From positions 1 through 8,955 of the forward strand of contig CAUFXR010000093.1 of the NCBI GenBank assembly GCA_959596515.1: 8,955 bases of DNA, written 5' to 3'. The translations under genes and the position numbers were made by a program. The stretch's first letter is position 1. Each line of letters begins with the position of its first letter. Positions 1-6,383 of this stretch are shown here, piece by piece. The notes below the pieces were generated by a model. The model saw nothing but the letters and a program-made list of their open reading frames with translations. It was not told the DNA's origin and did not search any database. This DNA is from an uncultured Oscillospiraceae bacterium. Its GTDB lineage: Bacteria; Bacillota; Clostridia; Oscillospirales; Acutalibacteraceae.

Positions 1-132
1 TTGCTTATTGGGAATTCTCTCATTTTGACTTGTACTATTTTTATTCTAGCAGCAAGCACAACATTCAGATAGTTTGCTCATTTTTTAAGGGAGCGTATCC
101 ATTTTAAATACATATCCTGACATTAGGAAGTT

Positions 133-315
133 TTAGGAAAGTATGTCTTCTCTTACTCGGCGAAAATCGTCGAGTGAGGCAAACACTTCTCTTCCGGTTT
201 TCCGGATCATATCCTTGAAAAATTTGCCAGAAAAATAGAAACATTTTCTGGAATCACTTTATGGGATCACTTTCTTTCGACAGCAGTCACAGAAATAAAT
301 TATAGCAATCTGCGA
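133..315 (-). pseudogene. Possible coding remnant, family unknown
   Basis: A minus-strand frame reads IYFCDCCRKKVIP, a stop (261-259), then 41 open codons including FKDMIRKTGREVFASLDDF and ending REDILS before TAA at 135-133. It has the look of a protein C-terminus with a Cys cluster, but no start, no ribosome binding site and no family that I recognise. Other frames upstream (to about 600) also contain short protein-like runs separated by stops, as a decayed gene would. A 12-pair hairpin lies inside it, so a structured RNA or repeat is an alternative reading. Confidence 0.2.
152..178. repeat. Inverted repeat (12-pair hairpin)
   Basis: CTTACTCGGCGA (152-163) pairs with TCGTCGAGTGAG (167-178) across a 3-base loop, with 12 pairs including two G-T in plus-strand reading. 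No T-run follows on either strand, so it is not a standard terminator. Nearby weaker palindromes are CCAGAAAA/TTTTCTGG (227-234 and 244-251) and TCCGG/CCGGA (193-197 and 202-206). Confidence 0.5.
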
Positions 316-794
316 TTACCGTTTTCCATGAAGCGCAGCTAGTCACTCTGTCACTTCGACAGCCAATAAAGCGATCGTCCGTTATGATTTCTTCAACGGT
401 TCCCAAAGCACCCTATCGCTTTCGGCTTATCGGCCCTTTTCTTGTGACAGAGCTCCGACGCACTTCGGGGAAGCTACAAATTCATCTATAGAAATTGCGT
501 ACCATTTTTATCCCAGATCCATTTGGGATCCTTCGCTGCGCAAAAGCAGGTGTGAACTTTCCGATAACTTTTGAATATTTTTACGCGCTTTTATTTTCCC
601 TGTTCGGACATTTCATTCGTCACGCCCATCTTTCTTCTTATTGCATGTAAGATAAATTCAATATTTTTGAAAGCTCTCCTTACTCTCACAAACAAATTTT
701 TCATGTATGTGATATTCGTGGTCTCTGTTCCCGAATAGTGCTTTTTGCGAGAATTCACCGGTTTCGGCTTAATCATTCGTTTAAAAACAATTAA

Positions 795-836
795 AAAAAG
801 CAGATGACAAGCACTTACATCTGTCATCTGCTTTTT
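795..836. terminator. Bidirectional intrinsic terminator downstream of leuA
   Basis: A perfect 15-base inverted repeat, AAAAAGCAGATGACA (795-809) and TGTCATCTGCTTTTT (822-836), encloses a 12-base loop. The stem carries GCAGATGACA plus an A/T tract on each side, so it reads as a rho-independent terminator in both directions. The minus-strand run is seven T (799-793). It is the first convincing terminator after the leuA stop and would give leuA a 3' untranslated region of about 220 nt. Confidence 0.8.
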
Positions 837-898
837 CCTTATACCGTATTTTTTCGCCTATACTTTTAATCAAGCCAACCAGTTAAGTTTACAGTAGC

Positions 899-1051
899 TT
901 ATTTTACCAGTTGGGGATTCACGCTGATATTGCCAACTTTTCGTGCCTCCTGGTTGTGAAAGGTATTCCATCGTCAAGCCGAAAAATCAGTACGAGCCAC
1001 AAAATCCGGCAGTTTAACGGAAATCGATGTCTCGCCAGATTTATAAATGAA
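899..1051 (-). pseudogene. Possible coding remnant downstream of leuA
   Basis: One minus-strand frame (not the leuA frame) reads KSGETSISVKLPDFVARTDF and, after a single stop, NQEARKVGNISVNPQLVK before a second stop. A second frame of the same stretch reads MEYLSQPGGTKSWQYQRESP and beyond, and also looks protein-like. This could be a decayed gene end with a frameshift, or chance. There is no recognisable domain, no start codon with a ribosome binding site, and no neighbour to suggest a job. An AGGAGG at about 951-946 is not followed by a usable frame. Confidence 0.15.
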
Positions 1052-1052
1052 T

Positions 1053-2720
1053 TTAAGCCTTTTTCCCCTCCTGACGATTAATCGCGCTGAACAGAGCCTT
1101 GACAGACGCGGTGATAATATCACTGTCTACGCCCACACCCCAGGTCACCTTACTATCTCCGCCGGTGATTCCCACATAAGCTGCGGCCCGGGATTTGGAA
1201 CCCTGTTCCAAAGCGTGCTCCGTATAGGTCAAATCCTGATAACAAATTCCCAGATTTTCTTTAATGGCGTTGCTGACAGCATCCAAGCGGCCGTTGCCGT
1301 CGCCTTTGATCTCCTTTTCCACACCGTCAATTTTTACTGTAACTGTGGCATGGATGCAATCATTGCGAACAAAATGGAAGTCTACCAAAGAGATCTTGTC
1401 GTTGATATTTAAGTATTCTTTCTGGAAAATCTCGTAGATTTCCTCTGGCTGAAGCTCCTTGTGCTGATGGTCGGATACGTTCTTCACTGCGTAGCCAAAA
1501 TCCTCCCGCATTTTCGGCGGCAAAACGAAGCCGTATTTCTGCTCCAATAGATAGCCGATGCCGCCCTTGCCGGACTGACTGTTAATTCGGATCACATCGC
1601 CCTCATATTCTCTGCCGATATCCTTAGGATCGATACAGAGATAAGGCACAGTCCAATGGTCGCAATCCTTTTCTTCCCGCCATTTCATTCCCTTGGCGAT
1701 GGCGTCCTGATGAGAACCGGAAAATGCCGCGAATACCAGCTTGCCGCCGTAAGGCTGACGGTCATACACGTGCATCCCCGTGACCTTTTCATAAAGTGCC
1801 ACTGTAGACGGCATATCCTCAAAGTTTAGCTGCGGGTCTACCCCCTGGGAAAACATATTCAGCGCCAAAGTCACGATATCCGCGTTGCCGGTACGTTCTC
1901 CATTGCCGAACAAGGTACCTTCGATTCGATCGGCGCCAGCCAACAGCCCTAATTCACAGTCCGCAACGCCGCATCCCCGGTCGTTATGGGGATGAAGGGA
2001 AACCACCACGCTGTCGCGGTAATCCAGATGCTTGCACATATATTCCACCTGGCAGGCGTAAACGTGAGGCATGGAATGTTCCACCGTTACCGGAAGATTG
2101 ATGATGACTTTTTTCTCCGGCGTCGGCTTCCAGACATCCAACACCGCGTTGCAGATATCCCGGGCGAATTCCATTTCCGTGCCAGTAAAGCTTTCGGGAG
2201 AATACTCAAACCGGAAATCGCTTCCCATCTCGTCGGAAATTTTCTGAAGCAGCTTGGCTCCGTCTACAGCGATTTTGATAATTTCCTCTTTACTCTTACG
2301 GAACACTTGCTCCCGCTGCGCCACTGAGGTGGAGTTATAAAGGTGAACGATGGCCCTGGGGCAGCCCTTCAACGCCTCAAAGGTCTTACGAATAATATGC
2401 TCTCTGGCCTGGGTCAGGACTTGAACCGTGACATCTTCCGGAATCATATTCCGTTCGATTAAGGTTCTCAAAAACTCATATTCCGTTTCCGACGCCGCCG
2501 GGAATCCCACCTCAATCTCTTTAAATCCGATTTCCACCAAAAACTTAAAAAATTCTAATTTTTCTTCCAGACTCATAGGCACAATCAAAGCCTGGTTCCC
2601 ATCCCGCAGATCCACGCTGCACCAAACCGGTGCTTTCTCCACATATTCCTTCCGGGTCCAATCATAGCAGGGAACCGGGGGCATAAAATACTGTCTGGTG
2701 TACTTTTCCACATTTCTCAT
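1053..2720 (-). CDS. leuA: 2-isopropylmalate synthase, LeuA type 2
   Basis: Catalyses the first committed step of leucine synthesis: acetyl-CoA plus 2-oxoisovalerate to 2-isopropylmalate. In 555 residues it has a DRE-TIM barrel with the catalytic DLRDGNQAL (37-45), the metal-binding HPHND (243-247) and GNGERTGNAD (272-281). SQSGKGG (381-387) lies in the linker. The C-terminal allosteric (LeuA dimer) domain, about 435-550, normally gives leucine feedback inhibition. The N-terminus and overall length fit the yeast/actinobacterial 'type 2' group rather than the shorter E. coli-type enzyme. An AAAGGAG ribosome binding site lies 12 bases before the ATG. The gene stands alone: no leuCDB genes are in the window. 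Expression should be controlled by the T-box leader upstream. No truncation or missing catalytic residue is seen. Confidence 0.96.
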   Translation of the reverse strand: MRNVEKYTRQYFMPPVPCYDWTRKEYVEKAPVWCSVDLRDGNQALIVPMSLEEKLEFFKFLVEIGFKEIEVGFPAASETEYEFLRTLIERNMIPEDVTVQVLTQAREHIIRKTFEALKGCPRAIVHLYNSTSVAQREQVFRKSKEEIIKIAVDGAKLLQKISDEMGSDFRFEYSPESFTGTEMEFARDICNAVLDVWKPTPEKKVIINLPVTVEHSMPHVYACQVEYMCKHLDYRDSVVVSLHPHNDRGCGVADCELGLLAGADRIEGTLFGNGERTGNADIVTLALNMFSQGVDPQLNFEDMPSTVALYEKVTGMHVYDRQPYGGKLVFAAFSGSHQDAIAKGMKWREEKDCDHWTVPYLCIDPKDIGREYEGDVIRINSQSGKGGIGYLLEQKYGFVLPPKMREDFGYAVKNVSDHQHKELQPEEIYEIFQKEYLNINDKISLVDFHFVRNDCIHATVTVKIDGVEKEIKGDGNGRLDAVSNAIKENLGICYQDLTYTEHALEQGSKSRAAAYVGITGGDSKVTWGVGVDSDIITASVKALFSAINRQEGKKA

Positions 2721-2729
2721 CTTAAAACA

Positions 2730-2775
2730 CGTCTCCTTTTGTTGTTCCGCCCGCTGCTACTTCAGAAAGGAGACG
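2730..2775 (-). promoter_or_regulatory. Hairpin covering the leuA ribosome binding site
   Basis: CGTCTCCTTT (2775-2766) is perfectly complementary over 10 bases to AAAGGAGACG (2739-2730), which contains the leuA Shine-Dalgarno sequence. The loop is 26 nt. If formed, it would block translation. The anti-SD strand can alternatively pair with the released terminator 3' arm (2834-2822) over about 12 pairs with one bulged A. The complementarity is seen directly; the regulatory role is inferred. Confidence 0.55.
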
Positions 2776-2814
2776 AAGGCGGTCCGGCGGGCTTTAAATT
2801 TAGATTACGGCAAC

Positions 2815-2857
2815 AAAAAAAGCCTTTCGTCTCCCCAAATAGAGACGAAAGACTTTT
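2815..2857 (-). terminator. T-box intrinsic terminator before leuA
   Basis: The RNA 5' arm AAAAGTCTTTCGTCTC (2857-2842) pairs with GAGACGAAAGGCTTTTTTT (2833-2815). The core has 13 base pairs including one G-U, extended by A-U pairs, with an 8-nt loop and a run of seven T. The 5' arm shares the GTCTC segment with the T-box antiterminator, so the two structures exclude each other. It may also be the only terminator for transcripts reading in from ribF. Confidence 0.93.
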
Positions 2858-3106
2858 AAAAGTCTCACGCGGTACCACTCTAATTTCACACCTTGCGGCG
2901 TGCCCTCATTGCGGATACGGCTGATGTTTCAGCTTATATCCTCCCGCTGTAACGGTCGGGCTCCGGCTCCGCCTACTTGACATCTCTTTCAGCGTGCTAC
3001 TTCAAGGCCAGTTCAAAGCTTTCGCCCAACCGCTTCTCACCAACCAGCGGCTCTCTGCATGTTAAAAAGCTCCTACTCTTCCTCTTCATCGTATTTATCA
3101 TTATTG
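2815..3106 (-). promoter_or_regulatory. T-box leader (tRNA-Leu sensing), specifier CUG
   Basis: This leader binds uncharged tRNA-Leu and then allows read-through into leuA. Stem I includes the AGAGAG and GGTTGGTGAGAAGCGG elements (about 3056-3030). The specifier context GAA-CTG-GCC puts CUG (Leu) at 3011-3009. The conserved T-box AGAGTGGTACCGCG is at 2881-2868, with bulge UGGU (2877-2874); the final U can pair with A73, the discriminator of tRNA-Leu, and UGG with CCA. The antiterminator 3' side is GTCTCT (2846-2841), which overlaps the terminator 5' arm. Charged tRNA-Leu should favour the terminator. Leader folding in the stem II/III region (about 2990-2890) was not resolved in detail. The leucine specificity agrees with the downstream gene. 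Confidence 0.93.
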
Positions 3107-3112
3107 ATTGTT

Positions 3113-3141
3113 ATTATACTCAAATTTTTTTGATTTCGCAA
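3113..3141 (-). promoter_or_regulatory. Sigma-A-type promoter for the leuA T-box leader
   Basis: On the minus strand TTGCGA (3141-3136) is separated by exactly 17 bases from a perfect TATAAT (3118-3113). The spacer is A+T rich. It lies just after the ribF stop at 3152 and just before the T-box leader, so transcription should start near 3106. The -35 box matches the consensus at four of six positions. Confidence 0.8.
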
Positions 3142-3151
3142 CTGTTATTTT

Positions 3152-4105
3152 TCACATGGTTTTGCACGATTTTCTTGCATATTTTATCTCTTTTTCCGCG
3201 ATTTCTCTCGCTTGTTCCCCATTTTTCAGGATCATCGCCCGCAATTCCTCCAGGCCGCTGAACTTTTTTTCCGGCCGGATAAAATCCAAAAGCTCTGTTT
3301 TTACGATCTTTCCATACAGAGCCTCTCCGTCATAATCGGGCATCCAGGTTTCAGACAAAGGCTTTTCTTCCGCCCCCACCGTAGGCTTTACCCCAACATT
3401 GGTAACGCCATAAGTCACTATCTGATCAAAGCTGACCAGAGAAGCGTATACCCCGTACCGAGGCACTAGATAATCATCAGGAAACACCTGATTCAAGGTA
3501 GGCGTTCCCATTAAATGGCCGATATGCCTTCCGTGTACTACCTCAAAATCATAGGAAAAAGGATGCCCTAAAAGTTTTCGGGCCAAGCGGGCCTCCCCTT
3601 TTTCCAGGGCTTCCCGGATTCTGGTGGAACTGACCGGAATATCCTCCAGGGTTACCGGCGGCAAATCGCATACTTGAATCCCTCTGGGAAGGCACAGAGC
3701 CTTCAGCACTTCTTTATCCGCAGTCCCTCCGACTCCGAAATGATAATTATATCCGCAGAACACCTTTTCTGCCCGCAGAGTGTTTTTTAAAATCTCTTCC
3801 ACAAAGGTTTCCGGCGGCAGATTTCTCACAGAGGAAAATGGGATCAAATAAAGGGCCTCCACTCCAAGCTCTTCCAGCATCTCCTCTTTTAGAGAATTGG
3901 TCATTAGCCTGGGTTTTCCCTTTCCAGTAAGCTCTGTCAAGGGGCTTTGCGGAAAGGTAAACACACTGGAAACCAGTCCGTTCCCTTTTTCCTTTACCGC
4001 TTCCCGGATGACCGCCTGATGGCCCTTATGTAGGCCGTCAAAACATCCCAAGGCGACAGCGGTAGCCTGCTGGGCCTTTACAAGGCCGTTGAAAACCTGC
4101 ATCAT
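3152..4105 (-). CDS. ribF: Bifunctional riboflavin kinase / FAD synthetase
   Basis: Converts riboflavin to FMN and then FMN to FAD. The 317-residue protein has an N-terminal nucleotidyltransferase domain with the HIGH-like signature GCFDGLHKGHQ (20-30), GYNYHFG (118-124) and SSTRIR (159-164). The C-terminal riboflavin kinase domain shows GTPTLNQ (200-206), NVGVKPTVG (236-244) and the likely catalytic Glu252 before the LYG motif (263-265). Both halves look active. AGGTG lies five bases before the first ATG (4105) and eight bases before a second in-frame ATG (4102), so either may be used. It is the last gene of the operon. No hairpin terminator is seen between its stop and the leuA promoter, which begins 11 bases further on. 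Confidence 0.96.
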   Translation of the reverse strand: MMQVFNGLVKAQQATAVALGCFDGLHKGHQAVIREAVKEKGNGLVSSVFTFPQSPLTELTGKGKPRLMTNSLKEEMLEELGVEALYLIPFSSVRNLPPETFVEEILKNTLRAEKVFCGYNYHFGVGGTADKEVLKALCLPRGIQVCDLPPVTLEDIPVSSTRIREALEKGEARLARKLLGHPFSYDFEVVHGRHIGHLMGTPTLNQVFPDDYLVPRYGVYASLVSFDQIVTYGVTNVGVKPTVGAEEKPLSETWMPDYDGEALYGKIVKTELLDFIRPEKKFSGLEELRAMILKNGEQAREIAEKEIKYARKSCKTM

Positions 4106-4122
4106 TCGTTCACCTGATATCC

Positions 4123-5016
4123 TTAAAATAATTTCAAAATTGAGAGCTCATCCTTTTCCCGGCAAACCTGTCCCAACCCTAAAAAGGCTCCCTCTGGGCT
4201 GTATACACGGATTTTCATTCGATCCGCCTCGTTTTTCGCGCCGGTGCGTTCCAGCGCCAAAACGCCGCCGTTTTGAAAGCGTTTCGCCTGGGGACCCGTT
4301 ACCCTGAGCGGACGGTATTCTGAAAACAGGCTGTCCACCGGACACAACCGCTGTTCCAGCAATCCGTCCTCTTTCAGCTTTTTAGCCTCGTCCAAGGTAA
4401 TGCTGTCCTTTAGCGTATATCCGCAGGCAGCGGTACGCCGCAGGTCAGTCATGATTCCGCCGCAGCCGAGCCGTTTTCCCAGGTCGGCGCAAAGGGTACG
4501 GACATAAGTGCCCTTAGAGCATTTGATCCGTATATTCCCCTCGCCCGCTTCCGGCCGGTAATCTAAAAGCTCCAGCTCATGAATGGTCACCGGACGGGCT
4601 TCCCGCTCGATCTCGATTCCTTTTCGGGCCAGGTCGTAAAGCCGGACCCCGTTTTTTTGAATTGCCGAATACATGGGCGGAACCTGCATAATTTCTCCCC
4701 GAAAATGGGAAAGGGCGCTTTCCAGCGCCTTTTCATCCGCGGTTACCGGAAAGGTTTCCTTTACCGTGCCGGTGCTGTCCTCGGTATCGGTGACCACACC
4801 CAGCCGGAATCCAGCCACATATTCTTTTTCACTATCAGGAGTCAAATCCTGGGCTTTGGTGGCGCTGCCGACTAAAATCGGCAAAACACCCGTAGCCATC
4901 GGGTCTAAGGTCCCTGTATGCCCTACCTTTTTGGTTCCGAACAGTCCCCGCATCACCGCTACTACATCAAAGGATGTGAATTTCTGGGGCTTATCAATGA
5001 CAATAATTCCATTCAT
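4123..5016 (-). CDS. truB: tRNA pseudouridine(55) synthase TruB
   Basis: Makes pseudouridine 55 in the T-loop of elongator tRNAs and also acts as a tRNA-folding chaperone. The 297-residue protein has the family signature GHTGTLDPMATG (32-43) with catalytic Asp38, the active-site Tyr at about 66 (EKEYVAG), PPMYSA (113-118) and KGTYVR (168-173). The C-terminal portion (about 225-297) resembles the PUA-like/TruB_C domain of Bacillota enzymes. Its ATG overlaps the nrnA stop by one base (TGATG), and AGGAG sits eight bases upstream inside the nrnA end, so translation is probably coupled. It is followed 17 bases later by ribF, the usual partner. Confidence 0.97.
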   Translation of the reverse strand: MNGIIVIDKPQKFTSFDVVAVMRGLFGTKKVGHTGTLDPMATGVLPILVGSATKAQDLTPDSEKEYVAGFRLGVVTDTEDSTGTVKETFPVTADEKALESALSHFRGEIMQVPPMYSAIQKNGVRLYDLARKGIEIEREARPVTIHELELLDYRPEAGEGNIRIKCSKGTYVRTLCADLGKRLGCGGIMTDLRRTAACGYTLKDSITLDEAKKLKEDGLLEQRLCPVDSLFSEYRPLRVTGPQAKRFQNGGVLALERTGAKNEADRMKIRVYSPEGAFLGLGQVCREKDELSILKLF

Positions 5017-6005
5017 CAGGAATTCTCCTGTTTCTCAAATACTTTCTGCACCGCCGAGAGAATCTGATGCTTCGCGCCGGTAACACCTCCGGTCAGCACG
5101 CATCCAGCCGCGCCCGGATGGCCTCCACCACCGAACTCGGCGCAGATTTTAGAGGCGTTCACCTTGGGGCCGGTACGAACAGAAATTTTAAAGCTGCCGT
5201 CCTCCTTTTCCCGCATGGTGACGCCGATTTCCACTCCTTCTACCTGGCGGGGAAGGGCGGCGATCCCGTCCATATCCTCGTCGTTAGCGCCGGATTGCTG
5301 GACCATCTCTCTCGTGACATAGGCCACAGCGCATTTCCCGCCAAAATAAAAGCTCATGGTATCCAGAACCCGCCGCTCGATTTCCAGTCTGGCCCGGGAT
5401 TTGGTGTCGAACATCACCCGGTTGATCATCGCCGCGTCCGCGCCCTTGTCCATCATATGGGCCGCCACAATATAGGTCCTGGAGGTGGCGTTGGTGTAGC
5501 GGAAACATCCGGTATCGGTAGTGATTCCGGTATAAATGCAATCCGCGATCTGAGAGGTGATCTCCGTTTCCATGGTGAACAGCAGATCATACATGATCTC
5601 CGTGGTGGAGGCCGCCTCCGGCCGGATAACATAATGCTTAGCGTATTTGGTGTTGGAGCCGTGGTGATCGATACACAAATCGATCTGTTGGGCATAGGGG
5701 CTCAATTTTTGGCCCAACAGTTGAGGATCAGCGATATCCACAGCACAGATGAACTGAGGCTCAAAATCCGGAAATTCAACTCCCTCAAACATATAATCAT
5801 ATTTTTGCGGGATGGGATCATTACATCGGATAGACACCTTTTTCCCTTTTTGTCGCAGGCCAAGATACAAGGCCGCAGCACTGCCCAAGGTGTCTCCATC
5901 CGGGTATTGGTGGCAAAGTAGATAAATATTATCCGCTTCCAGCAACAGCTTCACCGCATCGTGAAGGCTTACGCTTTGATTTTCCGGACTCATAGTCTCC
6001 CTCAT
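5016..6005 (-). CDS. nrnA: DHH/DHHA1 phosphoesterase, NrnA-type nanoRNase/pAp phosphatase
   Basis: Cytoplasmic Mn-dependent phosphoesterase of the DHH family. Family members degrade short oligoribonucleotides (2-5 nt) and dephosphorylate 3'-phosphoadenosine 5'-phosphate. In 329 residues the metal-binding motifs are visible: H32 with PDGD (35-38), D90 in VDIADP, IDHH (112-115) and D164 in TDTG. The DHHA1 domain ends with the substrate-binding GGGGHPGAAG (292-301). All expected metal ligands are present. Its place between rbfA and truB is the standard Bacillota arrangement. The start is uncertain: the ATG at 6005 overlaps the rbfA stop (ATGA) and has no clear ribosome binding site, suggesting translational coupling. 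An ATG at 5993 has GGGAG only three bases upstream, which is too close to be ideal. A c-di-NMP-specific DHH activity cannot be excluded from sequence. Confidence 0.93.
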   Translation of the reverse strand: MRETMSPENQSVSLHDAVKLLLEADNIYLLCHQYPDGDTLGSAAALYLGLRQKGKKVSIRCNDPIPQKYDYMFEGVEFPDFEPQFICAVDIADPQLLGQKLSPYAQQIDLCIDHHGSNTKYAKHYVIRPEAASTTEIMYDLLFTMETEITSQIADCIYTGITTDTGCFRYTNATSRTYIVAAHMMDKGADAAMINRVMFDTKSRARLEIERRVLDTMSFYFGGKCAVAYVTREMVQQSGANDEDMDGIAALPRQVEGVEIGVTMREKEDGSFKISVRTGPKVNASKICAEFGGGGHPGAAGCVLTGGVTGAKHQILSAVQKVFEKQENS

Positions 6006-6343
6006 TTCAAATCATTGAGCATTTTCGCAATGTTGGCGCTGTATTCGATCGAATCGGTCGCCTGAAATTGCAGCGCCGGCACATGACGGATATGGATCCT
6101 CGCGCCTAACTCCCGGCGAATAAAGCCAGCGGCGGATTTTAACCCCTCTACCGCCCGCTTGGCATGATCCATTCCATCCATGGAGCTGACGTAAACTTTA
6201 CAATAGGAAAGGTCGTTGGTGACCTCCACTCGCACTACGCTGAGCATAGTTTCCTGCACCCTTGGGTCTTTCAGTTCCCGCAGAATAGCAGTAAGCTCCC
6301 GCTTAATATCCTCAGTAGTGCGGTTAATTCTATGACTTGCCAT
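6002..6343 (-). CDS. rbfA: 30S ribosome-binding factor RbfA
   Basis: RbfA is a small KH-fold protein that binds immature 30S subunits and helps mature the 5' end of 16S rRNA; it is known for its role in cold adaptation. The 113-residue length is typical. The N-terminus MASHRINR, the segment LKDPRV (about 24-29) and the region around FIRRELGARIHIRHVPAL (about 74-91), with the following D-SIEYSANI, match the family. The start ATG has GGAGG six bases upstream (6350-6354). The gene begins 24 bases after the infB stop and its stop overlaps the next start by four bases (ATGA), so it is surely co-transcribed. Its ribosome binding site can be drawn into a hairpin (separate entry). Confidence 0.96.
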   Translation of the reverse strand: MASHRINRTTEDIKRELTAILRELKDPRVQETMLSVVRVEVTNDLSYCKVYVSSMDGMDHAKRAVEGLKSAAGFIRRELGARIHIRHVPALQFQATDSIEYSANIAKMLNDLK

Positions 6344-6349
6344 ATAATT

Positions 6350-6383
6350 CCTCCATACCGGAGGCGATTAATCCTCCCGGTAT
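6350..6383 (-). promoter_or_regulatory. Alternative hairpins at the infB-rbfA junction
   Basis: The segment CCTCCGGTAT (6364-6355) can pair upstream with ATACCGGGAGG (6383-6373) over 10 pairs with one bulged G, looping over the infB stop. Alternatively its CCTCC (6364-6360) can pair with GGAGG (6354-6350), the rbfA Shine-Dalgarno sequence, across a 5-nt loop. The two cannot form together. Only the first leaves the rbfA site free. The pairing is visible in the sequence; its effect on rbfA translation is inference. Confidence 0.45.

Larger units (their letters stand above)
1..1052. other. Gene-poor, A+T-richer region downstream of leuA
   Basis: No intact gene with a credible start and ribosome binding site is visible on either strand. 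The stretch contains the bidirectional terminator at 795-836, several inverted repeats between 150 and 510 (for example ATCCCA/TGGGAT near 509-528), near-repeats such as GGAATCACTTT and GGGATCACTTT (about 250-274), and the two possible coding remnants listed separately. No tRNA, rRNA, CRISPR array or transposase was recognised. Base composition differs visibly from the neighbouring genes. Confidence 0.6.

Noticed and set aside
46..81. Minus-strand 11-residue Cys-rich peptide MSKLSECCACC
   Set aside because: There is no ribosome binding site before the ATG, it is very short, and no peptide-maturation gene is nearby. Chance is the simpler explanation.
591..827. Minus-strand open frame of 78 codons downstream of leuA
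   Set aside because: Its first ATG is inside the bidirectional terminator. The later ATG codons (776 and near 703) have no ribosome binding site, and the translation has no family that I recognise. It may be part of the decayed region.
2739..3335. Short plus-strand open frames across the T-box leader
   Set aside because: The stretch is explained by the promoter, T-box structure and terminator on the minus strand. The frames lack ribosome binding sites and homology.
5067..5921. Plus-strand open frame (284 codons) opposite nrnA
   Set aside because: It is antisense to a gene with all DHH motifs intact. Its composition is typical of a shadow frame and no ribosome binding site supports it.
5993..6005. 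Downstream ATG (5993) as the nrnA start
   Set aside because: GGGAG is only three bases from this ATG, which is too close. The ATGA overlap with the rbfA stop at 6005 favours coupled initiation there, so I kept 6005 but flagged the doubt.
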